Position numbers and translations under genes: made by a program
The notes under the pieces: generated by a model
The model's input: only the letters and a program-made list of their open reading frames with translations
Told to the model about the DNA's origin: nothing
The model's database searches: none
Shown: positions 32,446 through 44,600 of the stretch, piece after piece
Position numbering within the stretch: the stretch's first letter is position 1
Layout of the letters: each line of letters opens with the position of its first letter
Assembly (NCBI GenBank): GCA_030549495.1
Contig: JAUIRK010000751.1
Location: 186,001-250,000, forward strand
Source of the DNA: Nectonema munidae
Taxonomy: Eukaryota > Nematomorpha > Nectonematoida > Nectonematidae
DNA: 64,000 bases
Reading direction: 5' to 3'

Positions 32446-32488
32446 AGTTAAAATTTAATTTAAGAAAAATGATTTTACCTTCTTTATG

Positions 32489-33790
32489 ATTGTAAGATGT
32501 GCAGCAACAATTAATGCTGATTAGCGTGACCTTAATGGAAAGTACGCCTCTGAGCAACAACACATCCTTTAATCGGCACACCGCAAGCACACACCTTAAC
32601 TGGTTTCGCGAGTATATAAGCCTCGCCTTTTCCAACACATGATTATTCCTCTACTCGTATCGCTTATAATAAAGTGTTTTTCTACATGGCGCAGTCAGCA
32701 GGATACAGTCAAGAGATGGAAAGAATTCTATCCTTATTAGAAAAATCTTAAGAGCAGATTAAGAAGCAAATGCAAGTCATAACTACTCTGACAGAAGACC
32801 AGCGTCAAGCAGGACACAATAAAAGCCAACTGGATGACAAGAAATACCTTCACAAGCCAGAAAGACCTATCATAGAAGGTAGTCTTTCTGACAATGATTG
32901 GCTCATTTTCTTGGACGAATAGCAGCGATTCAAACATATGTCTCACTTTAAAGCAAAGAAGAGATAAAGATGCAGTTTCGTGGGTGCTGCTCCAGGGAGG
33001 TTAACAGGTTTTTGTTTAAGTTTGTGGGTCCAAAAACCTTAAATTCTAATGTTTTGACCGAAGAACAACTTTTGAGCCACATTAAAGCCATTGCGGTTAA
33101 AACTGTTCACGTAGACGTTCATAGAGTAAACTTTTTTAAAATGTACCAGGGGGAGGGGAGAATATAACCCAGTTTGTAGCTAGACTAAATGCTGCAGCTT
33201 CACAATGTTTCTTTACAATCCCTTGCAGGAACAGTAAATGCGGGGCTATTTGCTACTCTAAAAAAATCGTTGGTTTCCAAATGATAATAGGTCTACACAA
33301 TAGCGATATACAATCACGGGTATTATCTGAGGCAGGCCATGATAGTTTCGAAGACAAAATAAATAGAAACATAAGTCTCGAAGCGAGTAACGACGCCTTA
33401 CCCCAACTTTACCACAGTATGACGCTTCCGTCTCAATCCAAAACACAAGCAGCTATTTCCCAATACAAGCAAAGGAAAACCAATCCAGACAAAGAGGAAG
33501 CAAAATATAAACAAAGGAAAAAAAGTGTTGGTTCTGTGGCAAGGAGCGGCACAAAAGAGAAAATTGTCCAGCCCGGGGAGCAAAATGCAATAACTGTCAA
33601 ACTCAATCATTTCAAATCAGTGTGCAGACAACTATTCGCATCAGATTGCAAAGATAATAGCACTGCTGACGACTCCTCAACAATTTCAGGCACTTTCCTA
33701 GCATTCCAAACGCAAGCAGGAAATAAACCCACGGTATGTGGAACTCATAAACGTTTTGGCCATCTCAAGTGGACCAAAAAGGCTTCAAAG
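32489..33790 (+). mobile_element. Ty3/gypsy-like LTR retrotransposon fossil (LTR and Gag part)
   Basis: About 200 bp from TGTAAGATG at 32489 to near 32686 has LTR character: GAGTATATAAGCC promoter, AATAAAG signal, and a following primer-binding-site-like TGGCGCAGTCAGCAGG. The interior to about 33790 is Gag-like, including a CCHC zinc knuckle near 33530-33600. The remainder (pol, second LTR) is not seen; LINE sequence takes over at about 33790. Broken and old to moderate in age. Confidence 0.7.
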
Positions 33791-34980
33791 AAACCATGCC
33801 GGAACATATTTCGAAGAATTTATACATCATCAATTGAAGACTTATTTCTGTTCAATAAATTACTTAAATGACTATCAATTTAGATTTCGCCAACATTATT
33901 CGACGCAATATTTCTACTCTTGTTTGATTCATAAGACAGTTGAAATTGTAGAAAAAAAGGATGACGCAGTAATTTTCCTTTTTGACCTGTCAAAGGCTTT
34001 TGATTAATCACTCATCAATCTTGAAGAATTTGAATGAATGTGGGTTTAGTAGAAGTTCGTTGTTTTTTTTAAACTCATACCTTATTAATAGGTATCAAAT
34101 TGTTGAAGTGAATGCTGCTTTTTCTAAAAAGCTATCCCTCAAAAATGGTGTTTCGCAGGAATCCATTTTGGGGCCCTTATTTTTCAGCATAGCTATCAAC
34201 AACATTTTCTTCCTTCCAAATCTTTTTAAGTTTCTGCTATTTGCAGACGACATCTGCGCTTATCTACCTTTATCTAAAGTAAAAAATGGTGAAGTTATCG
34301 ACACATATAGCTTGAACAAGAACTTAGACCAACTCTACAACTGGTGTTCTGAAAATAATTTGATTTTGAACAAAAAGAAATCCAAATGCATGATAATCTT
34401 CAATAAGAATAGGATATATAACTTTATAAAATGATATTTAAGAAACACATCGATCAGTTGGCCCTCGATCTAAATCGAGTCATTAATCTTTTGTTTTTTA
34501 CTAAGGATATTTTCCCATTGAAGATTAAACTTTTGATTTATAAGCAATTATTCCTTTCCTATGTTAATTATAGCATCATAAATTGGTTTCCCTTTGGGAA
34601 AAAACGTATTCAAATTCTTCAAAAGAGAGCTATACGAGTAATTTTTAACATGAATAAGACGGACCACACTTCAGAGATATTTATTCAGAATGAATTATTG
34701 AAAGTGGAAGATATTTTTAAACAAAGGGTTGGAGTATTTCTCTGTAAATATTTCAACTGTTTTTCACAGAATGTTTTCGGGCCACTGATAAGATATAGGG
34801 AAAATCTTTCACATAACACTAGGAACTCTAATAAACCTTTAAAAATTACCTATAGACTAAAAGGATCAAGTATTTCTTTAATAAAAAAAGTTAATGAATT
34901 TTATAATGATAATGTGCATCTCTTTGAAAAAGTTTCATCGAGAAAGCACAATTGCGCCACTTGTATCGAACTATGAGAAA
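33790..34980 (+). pseudogene. Second LINE copy: reverse transcriptase part, 5'-truncated
   Basis: Plus-strand frames give YLNDYQFRFRQHYSTQ, VIFLFDLSKAFD (first catalytic Asp region), then after a frameshift KNGVSQESILGPLFFSIAIN, KFLLFADDICAYL (catalytic FADD) and, in the frame from 34431, the thumb and C-terminus ending RLKGSSISLIKKVNEF. It belongs to the Jockey/CR1 superfamily but differs from the 27-31 kb copy. It begins abruptly inside LTR-element sequence, the normal 5' truncation of LINE insertions. Two main frame breaks (about 34000 and 34430). Confidence 0.85.
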
Positions 34981-34983
34981 GTA

Positions 34984-35057
34984 GGCTTGATGTGGGATCG
35001 AACACAAGACCTTGAGTTATCGAAACCCAGTACCCAACCAACCTTACTCACGCCCTT
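34984..35057 (-). repeat. tRNA-Ser(CGA)-like SINE head
   Basis: The minus strand carries GGTTGGTTGGGTACTGGG (A box/D arm), a five-pair anticodon stem TGGGT/ACTCA around the loop TTCGATA (anticodon CGA), and B box GTGTTCGATCCCAC. The acceptor stem does not close, so it is not a functional tRNA; a tRNA-derived SINE promoter is more likely. It lies immediately after the LINE stop codon. Confidence 0.55.
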
Positions 35058-35075
35058 AAAAAAAATTAAATTACA

Positions 35076-35640
35076 TTTAAAAAAAATAAAAAATCATCTT
35101 CTGAGTACATACAAAATATAATCTAATCTAGACTTTAGCTTTTGTTTTCCCTGTTTTAAGTTGTACTTGTTGGTTTGCAAAAAAAATTTTTTTTTATATA
35201 TTTAACTGGAAAAATCTAATTCACGGCCATATTTGGCTATTGATATTTCCTATAATGATAATCTTGATAGTTCTTCATGTGAATATTTATTATAAATATT
35301 AACATATATACACATTGTTTGCTCTATTTTATTACTTTTGTGAACTCTCTTTTTTAATCTCTCTTTCTCTTTGAAAATTTACTTTTGTAATTACCTTATT
35401 TAAAAAAAAATAAAAATCACTCTTTAAGTGCATACAAATTATGATCTATTAGTTTTTTCTTTCTCCTTAAAACGTGAACTATTTAAGTTGAAACTATTAA
35501 TAACAGAAAAGTTTGATATTTTTTTTATATATATTTTTTATTGGAAAATATCTTATTACGGCCATCTTTGGCTATTGATTTTTTCCTATATCGATGATAT
35601 TTATTAAAAAAAATGTTATACATGTTGTGAATATATATTA
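35076..35640 (+). repeat. Tandemly duplicated LINE 3'UTR (~300 bp x 2)
   Basis: Two direct copies share AAAAATAAAAAATCA, GTACATACAAA, a T-run, then CACGGCCATATTTGGCTATTG (second copy TACGGCCATCTTTGGCTATTG) and TTTTTCCTATA. Copy 1 ends in TGTAATTACCTTATTTAAAAA near 35400. Such tandem 3'UTR units fit two successive insertions or a repeat-containing 3' end. Confidence 0.7.
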
Positions 35641-35649
35641 TGTAAAACT

Positions 35650-37979
35650 TGTATTGAACAGCCACTCTGTTGAGCGACCATTTGAGACAAGCGACCAATT
35701 TTATTTTGCACCGATATTTTTCCAATGGAAATGTATTTTTATTCAACCACTTCTTTCAAACGCGACCAACACCCACTTATAAATGCACAAAGATATTCAA
35801 AAAACAACCACTACTTATACATGAATCGTGGAACAAAGGAACAGTTATGCATCAATATATGCTATAAACATTATAGTGAATTATTTTTTATTTTAAACAA
35901 AAGACCAGTTACTCAATTAAAAAATATTGATCGTCATAGCACATGATTAATGTATCACTTCCTGTTTTAGTTCTTGAAACGATGATAAATGTGTCAATTT
36001 ACTCTTTTTTGGAAGTTATTGTTTCTAAAACGCTTCGATAGACATCCATCTTATTTTTTACAAGTGTTATAATATGATTATAACAAGAGATATTTGTTAT
36101 GCACAATCAATTACGTATAATATCATACTTTGTTCTACTCTCTATGGAATACAATAAATTATAAAAAAGATTTTTGTTTCATACTCATTAGCCAATACTT
36201 TGTTATTGCTTTTCCCTTTAGCTTCGATTATCTTGATTTTAAAGATTAATCTTTTCGGAAATAAAATTTTTTAACTCAAAATTAACTAAAAAAAGTTTTA
36301 AATTTTGTTTAAAAATTTCGTTTTATACAAGTTTTTTGTTTTTTATTTAAATTTTCCATGTCAAAATCGAAAAAAAGAAAAATTTTGTCTCTTAAAGAGA
36401 GGATAAAAGTTCTTGAAAAAAGCTACGAAGGAATTTCTTCAAGATCAATTGCCAGCAATAATCAAATCAAATAAAAAAGAGCAACTCAAATTCAAGCAAT
36501 AATCAAAGATAAAGAAAATATTTTCAAAATGTAGAAGTCTGGAGAATGCAATGCAGATTCTAAGTTTTTCAAAGCTAGAAAAATTACATATGAAGAAATC
36601 GATAAAAAAAAAGGTGTGGTAGTGGTTTTGCTACGCAAGGGGTAAGAATATCCCTATTACTGGAACTTTAATACAAGAAGAAGCATTGTGTATAGCTTCA
36701 AATCTAATCAATCTACATTTTGCGCATTTAATGGTGGGTTGAAGTCATTTCCATTGCGACATAATTTAAATGTTACATACTTCCTGTTGAAGCATCTCAA
36801 GTAAGTTCCTGTCATCTTCAAGGATTATGAAAGAAAAAACATATTTAATGCTGAAGAAATAAGCCTTTTTTAGATCGATTCCCAAAGAAGCTATGCTATC
36901 AAAGGGGATAAATGCAAAAATGGAAAATGTTAAAAAGAGAGATTAACTTTAATGCTAGCATGTTCAGCAGAATGACAAAAATTCAAACCTCTGATTATTG
37001 GTAAATCTAAAAATCCTCGTAGTTTTCGGGGTTTTAATATTGAAAAATTACCTTTAATATACAGACAACAGTAAGTCTTGTATGAGTAGTGCCATTTTTA
37101 TAGAACGGTTGAACAACAACAAAATAAAATCAGAAAATAGAAAAATTGCACTTTTAGTTGATAACTGTGCCGCTCATCCTCCAATTTAAGTTTCGAATGT
37201 TCAGCTCATATTTTTAACGCCAAATACAACATCTAAACTTCAACCATGTAATGCTGGAATAATTAAAAACCTTAAATCTTTCTACAGAATAAAACTATTT
37301 AATAATTTTCTCTTGCATATGAAAGATGTAGAAAACATTTCAGATTTTGCCAAAAAAAGTAAGTATTTTTGATAGCATTCAATGGGTAATATCTTCGTGG
37401 CAATCAGTGTTGCCTGAAACAGTAAAAAAGTGCTTCAATAAGTGTGTTTTTTTGCATGATATAACGGAAGAAGATCTAAACAACAATGAAATTTGGGTCA
37501 CTCAATGCCTTGATGATAAAAAGGTAAAAACTTTGCTGGAAGAAACTATATGGGAAGAATATGTTCAATGCGCCGATGACACCGAAACTTGTGAATCTTA
37601 TTCCTTCGATGTAGAAAATTCAGAAGAAAAAATAGGACAAAATGAAGAAGAGAAAGAAAAAGAAGAAGCTAGCTAGAATGAAGAAATTTTCCTAGTCACT
37701 TCTAAAGATGCTTTAAATTATTTTAAAGTTTGGCGAAATTTTGCTCTTAAGAGTAATTCATCAGAAATTCTCGAAATTGTAAATAAAGGCAAAGAAATCA
37801 TAGAAAAAAGAAAATTACTCAATTTGAAACAAACAACATTGGACGCTTTTATGAATAAATAATTTTTTTTGTTTGATTAGATTTTTTGATATTTTTCATC
37901 ATTTGAGACTTACGACCATTTCTGACTTACGACCAAAAAGTTGGCTTTAGTCTTGGTTATAAGTCTCAAGTTCTACACT
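35650..37979 (+). mobile_element. Tigger/pogo DNA transposon, decayed, about 2.3 kb
   Basis: The ends are degenerate inverted repeats: left TGTATTGAACAGCC ... GTTGAGCGACC and right (reverse complement) TGTAGAACTTGAGACTTATAACC, near TA dinucleotides. Subterminal GCGACCA phrases repeat near 35683-35710 and 35761. Between lie a CENP-B-type HTH, a DDE_1 domain and a C-terminal tail (see the next entry). This is the superfamily that gave rise to CENP-B and Jerky. Confidence 0.8.
36358..37861 (+). pseudogene. Tigger/Jerky-like transposase, broken
   Basis: ATG at 36358 begins MSKSKKRKILSLKERIKVLE, a CENP-B/Psq helix-turn-helix head. A further DNA-binding part follows at about 36460-36600. The DDE_1 core is readable in pieces: LTLMLACSA and FKPLIIGKSKNPRSFRG (36940-37030), ALLVDNCAAHPP with the second catalytic Asp (37148-37185), FLTPNTTSKLQPCNAGIIKNLKSFYR (37210-37285). 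The frame 37347-37676 then covers the C-terminal helices and an acidic stretch, and decayed sequence ends with TTLDAFMNK at 37861. Stops and frameshifts are numerous. The open frame 37347-37676 alone is not a separate gene. Confidence 0.85.
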
Positions 37980-38559
37980 CTAAATCATCATAGATCTGAC
38001 AATTGAAATTAAAATCTTCTTAACTGTAATCAATTATGTCAAATTAATTATTTGCACTGATCAAATTCTATTTCAGAACAATTCTTTATAACTATTTTAT
38101 CAATTATTTCAATCAACCTACCTTTACATGAGTTTAGCTAAATCAAGAAAAGTATCAACGTTTTCTGAAATCTGACTACCTATCTACTTAACAAGTTATT
38201 TTATATTTTTATTTTATTTATTTTTTATTATTTAAAATTTTATAAATTTTTCAATTTAATTTTGTAATGGATTATAATCTTATTAAATTTCAAAGCTTTT
38301 TTTAATTTTTGACGATCTATTAATCGTAATTTTTTAATAGATATTGTATAATAATTTGATTCTAATTATTCAACTATGATCTAATATATACAAAGAGTTT
38401 GATCGACAATATTGATTTTATAATTTTTAACCAGCATATTCCAACCCCGAAGTTTGTTCACTTTTTTGAAATTTTAGTATCATCACGTTTTTTTTATTTA
38501 AATAATACATTAATATGCTATTTGTTGTTTATAGACTTAAAAGAAACATTGGGCATATG
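37980..38559. other. Intergenic, A/T-rich
   Basis: No repeat or gene recognised in this stretch. Confidence 0.4.
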
Positions 38560-39018
38560 TAGGGTTGCCAGACGTCCCGTTTTTCCAGAACATGTCCAGA
38601 ATTTGGTCATTTTGTCCCCTGTCCCGCATTGACACTTCTGGGACACCCTTATTGTCCCAATTTTAGTTCATCATAATAATATTTAACATCTCAAAAAGGT
38701 TATTCGTTGAAACTTTGTATGTGATTATAATTCATAGCTGCATCTTTTTCTTGAGGGTCAATCCACTATATCTTAATCTAGATTTTTATCCTTAGTTGTT
38801 TGTTTTTCTCTGTATGTTGTATAGGTGTCTGTGCGTATATAATTATTTTCCTTTTGTTTTCTTTATACCCCTTTTAAATTCTTTCTTTATCTTTGTGATA
38901 ATTATCTTTACGTTTTATAATATATTGGCCTCGCTGTGTGTGTAGGTATACATTTATATATATGCTGATAAATTACAAAAGTGTCCAGGATTTCTAATCA
39001 TGTAATCTGGCAACCCTA
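38560..39018. mobile_element. hAT-type MITE, 459 bp, perfect 8-bp target duplication
   Basis: Inverted ends TAGGGTTGCCAG (38560) and CTGGCAACCCTA (ending 39018) are perfect over 12 bp, flanked by identical GGCATATG at 38552-38559 and 39019-39026. GTCCCGTTTTTCC and GTGTCCAGGATTTC extend the similarity inward. The 8-bp duplication is the hAT hallmark. No transposase; recent by its intact flanks. Confidence 0.92.
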
Positions 39019-39139
39019 GGCATATGTGTAGTAAAATATCACACACATCAAAAGGAAGATAATTCTATTTAACTCAGGATAAAAAGAGTGCATAAAAGCA
39101 AAATTTTGGATGCAAATAACCTTGTCATTTAGAAGGAAT

Positions 39140-39350
39140 AGGAATTTTTTAGAAAACTATATTTTTGGTTTTTTTTGCAAAATTCTCCAAAATAGTTTTA
39201 TGATCAATAGTTTTAACAATTTAATTTTTTAGATTTTGCTCATATAATACAGAAAATGCTTCAAATAGTAACCCGGTCACTGCTTGCGCTGGTTTCCTTA
39301 GTAACGGGCCCGATTTTATAAAATAGATCAAATATATTTAAAACCCGCCT
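39140..39350 (+). repeat. Dispersed repeat, copy 2 (GGGCCC family)
   Basis: Homologous to 17290-17443: GCTTCAAATAGTAACCCGGT, CACTGCTTGCGC, ACGGGCCCGATTTTATAAAA and AAAACCCGCCTT. This copy is longer in the middle by GGTTTCCTTAGTAAC. Family unknown. Confidence 0.7.
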
Positions 39351-39716
39351 TGCGTCACATCAATCGAACTGATAATTTCGGCATATAATAATTTTAACTC
39401 TTAATTATTTATTTTCATTTTCTCCTTGATGACCGTAATGCCTTTATCAAAAATAATTTCATTCTATAATAACTTTTTCCCAATTAATATTTAATCTTAT
39501 TGTAATAAAGCATGAAATATTTTAAAATATAAGTTTTCTATCAATAAAAAGGTAAGATTTGTTGAAGTGATAACTTAAACTTATTTTACACAAACTTTAT
39601 AAATAATACTTAACGCGTTTTAGATGTGTTATTAGAAAAACGAAAACAAAGGTAAAATTTCAGAGTTAAGCTCTGATGATTTACATTGATAAAGAGCACT
39701 TATATTTCTTCTATGT

Positions 39717-40125
39717 CAGTGATTCCCAATCTTTTTTATCCCACAGACCCCTTACACCAAAATATTTACCTTGTCACATTTTAACGTCTTGATCAAAGCT
39801 ATCTATAATCACTAAAAAGTGACTTCGTTCTTACATTTTTTTCATTTAGTGGATAAAGAAAAAAGACGATTTTTAAAAATTAAGAAATTGATTACTGACT
39901 CTACTTATCAAAAAATTAATGATTAAAAGTAATAGGGAGTTTGTATGTATAGAAAAAAAATGAAAAATAGTTTAATTTTCTTTTTAAATATATAACTGCA
40001 ATATTTTATAAGCTATTATATATGATGCAAAAATATTTGCAGGCCACTAATAAAATCTTCACGGACCCCCAATAAAACTTTCACGGGCCACTAGTGGTCC
40101 GCGAATCACAGGTTGGGAACGAGTG
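39717..40125. mobile_element. hAT-type MITE, 409 bp
   Basis: Ends CAGTGATTCCCAATC (39717) and, reverse-complemented from 40125, CACTCGTTCCCAACC. Near each end are GACCCC/GGACCC phrases (ACAGACCCCTTACACC; ACGGACCCCC, CTAGTGGTCCGCG). The presumed 8-bp duplications TTCTATGT and TTTTACAT agree at five of eight positions, so it is older than the 38.6-kb MITE. Confidence 0.7.
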
Positions 40126-40300
40126 TTTTACATATTTAATTACTTTTTCAAATAATTTTATTTAATTAATCTACCATTATTTATTTTTCTCCGTTCTTAT
40201 TTTAAAAATGTGAATTTTTCAATAATCTTTATATACTTGTATTATTAGACCCAAGTTTAGTGAACGCCAGGCCTAAGGAGACCTGATCAACGTTATAGAA

Positions 40301-41391
40301 CAGGGTTCGGGAACATTATGCTAACGGCGTGCCAACTTAACACTTCTCAAATCATCTCGAGTGTCAACCTAATATGTATATTTATCCAAACCAAAATCAA
40401 CATATTTGTTTTATAATTTATTTAACTCTTATATACACATTTACATAAATATACAATAATAAGTAAAATTATAATTAGCAATAAAAAATTATATAAGTAA
40501 TTAGTGCTTGACTCTTTGATAACTTAGCCAACTCTTCAATATCGACACAATACTCTGTTACTTTGAGTTTCACGCAATTTTCTGAATTTTAAGGAGTCAA
40601 GGGATTTATATGTGGATTCAAGACTGCTTTCATGTGGGAAAAAATATGCTCACAGTAGTAGGTTGAGCCAAAAGTTGAAATAAGAGCAAACGCAAATTTT
40701 TTCATACAGATGTAAGAATTTGGCAGAGATGTCCAAGATTCAAGAATAGCAGACGACTTTTCTAAATTTTCCTCTTTCAGGTTTTTTCTCAGTTCAGCAA
40801 ACTTAGATGTCCATGTTTTTAAATTACAAATTTCTTTGTTGAAAAATAAATAAATAAAAAGTTGATATATTTTTATTTATCTTTTTTTAAATATATTTAT
40901 CAAATTTTTATAATTGACTTTTAATTTATATATATTTATTTTTTTGTGTTATCACTACAAATGTAGTGATTGGTAAAATATGGGATAATTGTACAAACTA
41001 CAAAATCAACTTAAGTTTAATATCATGTAAACGCGTTATAAAAATTCATTTGGAAGACATAAGGTAAACTCACTGAAAAATTCAATGAAAAAATATAAAT
41101 CAAATGATGAAGTCTGAATGTTTTAGGTTCATGTGTTTATGAAAAAATTTACACACATAACATATAGGCAGACGACTAACAAATTTCCTTTTGATCATGC
41201 TAAATGTATAAGAAAATAAAAAATGCTTGCGCATAGTTAAAAGCACATTTAAAAATGGTTTAAAATTTATTTTATTTTATGTGTAAATGAACAAATTTAA
41301 TTGTAAAACTTATTTTTGCGTGCCACTGAAAATTGCTTGGCGTGTCAAGATTGGCACGCGTGCCTGCATTATAAAATTTTATCCAACCTTT
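40301..41391 (-). mobile_element. hAT element remnant with transposase C-terminus
   Basis: Ends CAGGGTTCGGGAACATTATG (40301) and, reverse-complemented from 41391, AAAGGTTGGATAAAATTTTA share a degenerate hAT terminus; both continue into GCGTGCCAA-type sequence. On the minus strand at 40830-40500 the frame gives LKTWTSKFAELRK, ILESWTSLPN, then ISTFGSTYYCEHIFSHMKAV, the C-terminal dimerisation helix of hAT transposases (ZBED5/GTF2IRD2-like lineage). The catalytic core is missing and stops are present. Confidence 0.75.
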
Positions 41392-41631
41392 AGTACCATA
41401 AAAGGAATGGTATTTTAATATATCACCATTTTAACTGCGTACCCTTTAATTTTTTCAATTATTGTTAAATTCTAGTGATACAGAATATATATCATTTATC
41501 TTTCCTAATGAACTTTTAATGTTGATTATTATTTATACCCTTAATATTTAAATATACGTGTTTTCATATTTTATTTTTCTATCAGTGTTTTTAGCTTAAA
41601 TCATTAAATTCGCGTCTCCAACCACATCGCG

Positions 41632-41640
41632 ATGTCTTAA
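41632..41640 (+). promoter_or_regulatory. Minimal upstream ORF before WDR11 (ATG TCT TAA)
   Basis: A two-codon upstream ORF ends three bases before the WDR11 ATG. If it lies in the 5' leader, ribosomes would have to leak past it or restart at once. Whether it is transcribed cannot be told from sequence. Confidence 0.45.
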
Positions 41641-41643
41641 AAA

Positions 41644-44600
41644 ATGATTTTTCTCGATAGCCAAATCATTCCTGGCTGCATTCACCAGGGCAACAAGTGC
41701 TTAGCATGGAATGATTGTGGATTTCTTGCTTATGCTAGCTACAACTTTGTTTGCCTACTTGACTCTAATCTATTTCCTCTGCAAACGTTTTCAGCTCATG
41801 AAGGAATTGTTTGTTGCTTATCTTGGCAACCTTGTAACACATTCCACGGCAATAAACCCGAGGAAAATCTTATCCTTGCTTCGGCAGATGAGTTCGGAGT
41901 TATATTTGTTACGAGTCGTAGTTTAGACTCTCAAATACGTGTACAGTGTACAATTAAAACTGGCAAAAAACGAATAAATGATTTATTTTGGCTTCCTGAT
42001 TCCAACGGCTACCATTCCATGCTTTGCATTTTGACAAATAACTCTCTGTTTCTTATTTACAACATATATGAAAATAATGAGCTTTTAAGGCATTCTTTTA
42101 GTTTACCTGTTTATTTATTTTCTATCAGTCCATTTGAATTTTCTTCTTTTGTCTTTTTGAATGATTCAAAACTGGAAATTTTTAATTTATATCAATGTAA
42201 GGAGCAAACAAGTTCTTATAGCCTAACTTTGTCCTCTAAAAAAAGTATTGATATATCATTCCTCCTTTCTCTTGAGCACAACAGAACTGAAAGTAAAAAT
42301 TATGAGATGAATTATCTTAAGGGCTTGAAAGGTTTTGAATGTTTGAAAATGATTTTCCTCCGCTCAATGAAAAATGTCTTGATACTATTATTTCCTCAGA
42401 ATATTCTGTTTCTCTCTCTTAAACTGGAAATTTGTCTATCTTCCTTGAAAATTGTTTCTAAAATCTCGCCATTTGAAAATATTTGGATATGTTCTGATGA
42501 ATCGTCTATCATATGTTTACACAAAAATTCGTCTATTTCAGTGTATCAAAATTCTAATGTGATTTCTAGTGATTGTATGGGTCGAATGCGTGCCTGTCTT
42601 TCAAGTGATGAAATGTATAATATATTTTATGATAACTCAGAGGGACACATTCTAAACTTTTCTCTAACTTATCGATCAGAAGCATTAAAAATGCTAAATA
42701 ATAAATTGTTAGATACCGTTATTGCTAGTTGCTTATGCAATAATTTAATTGCTGTCCTCTTAAAAGATGGGAGAGTTTTAGTTAGAATAATGCAGAAACA
42801 GCTATATGCCTCTGGTCATCTTACCACGCAATCAGTTGATCTACCATTTCACAACCAAGTTTTGACTAAAAAGTCTGTTAAGATTAAGGTGTATGGCTTG
42901 AGTTCCTTTTCTTTAATGCCTTCTTCTTGTATCATTTCCCTATATACAACAAATTTATTGGAAGATTTCGCAGAGCAAGAAAAAAGAATCATCTTAGCAG
43001 TGGGCACGACATCTGGCTCTGTACAAATCATAAAAATGGATTCTTGTTTTAAACTTAAAGTGTTCAATATTCATCCCTATCCAATAAAGTATATTGAGTG
43101 GATTGATAAGGGTAGATTCATCACCTACGCACACTCCAAACCTTCCTTATCTTTGGGACGCGTTAAGAATGAAATCACAATTACAGATATTGTTTCTGGC
43201 ACCACGCAACTACTGATCAACAAGCCAAAATTGGAATTGAATGAAGAGAGTGTCATATCTTGCTTTAAAATTTCTGGACTGAAACAATATTTAATGATAG
43301 CGTACGAAGGCACTTCCAGAGTGGAAATGTGGAATATCAAGAGCCTTAAGTTGATTCGAAAATTTCCTCCATCCTTTTCTTCATTCACCTCTTTTCAGTG
43401 GAGTCCGTTCTACCCTACGACCTTCAGGAAAATTATTTCATCTAATGAAGAAAATAATGATGACGCCCCAAAAAGTGGTAATTATCTCTCTAAAAATTCC
43501 GCAAAATGCGTGAACACTTTATTTAGAGAACACTTTGTTTTGACAGATAAGTTAGGCACTCTCTATCATTTCATTGTTGATGAAAATGGCGTTAAAAAAG
43601 GTTCCAGTATACCTTCTGTTGATTCTATACCTAATGTAAGTCACATTGAGTGGTTCAATGATATCATTGTGTTAGCGAATTCTCAAGGCTTACTCGCTTT
43701 CTGGGATTTGAGTTCTCGTGATTTAGGTTCTCGTATTTCTCGTGTAGTTTCTTCCACCTCATTTCCTAGCCATAAAAGGTCTAAAGGAGATGCAATTAAA
43801 AGACTCACCTCTAATCCTAACGTCAAGTCTAGTAGTTTACTCTTTGTTCTATTTAATTCAGGGGGCGTAGATATTTGGAACGCCAGAGAAGCAGCGCTGA
43901 TACACACACTCGTTTTTCCATTCCACCCCTCTCTTTACGTTATAGACGCTGTTTGGTTGCCAAATAACTGTCTATGTTTTTTGCTTAAAAATGTAACAAT
44001 CGTAACGTTCAAACTTGAGACCAAAGTTGATTCCCTAAGTAATTCACGATTTTGTGATTTCTTCAAACTCGCATCTACTCATTATGCTCGATTGCATTCA
44101 CTTCCTTTATCTGCCAAAAAACTGGTTTATGAAAGGTTGCACACGAATCCAGAAAAATTTACTAACGATGAATCTATATCACAGGTTTTCCCATCTGAAA
44201 AGTATGCTAAAAGTATAAATTTTACCTTTCAACATATTTTTCATAATATCAAGAAACTTTGTCCAAACACGAGCACAAATCTAAGCGTTATTGCCACTAT
44301 ATTTAAAGATGAGTTTGAATTTTTTTTTTGGAAATTTTGTGATAATTTATTTTTTACTCCTTCGAAGGAACATCTCTTCGATAAAAATACATCAACATTT
44401 TACCCCCTTTTCAGTGAACTTTTATTCGATCCCCTTTCTCATAAAATTAAAATTTTGTATGAAATTATTTTAATGGAGAGGATATTAAACGTTCTACACA
44501 CCTCGTTATTCATTAGTAAAAGTGTTGCGATTGATGCTCAGGAAAGAAGTAGCAATGCGCATCATTTCAAAAAGCTTCTAACCCTGCTCATCTCTTCTTT

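Noticed and set aside
37347-37676. Separate acidic 109-aa protein gene
   Set aside because: It is the C-terminal part of the decayed Tigger transposase; related sequence continues on both sides.
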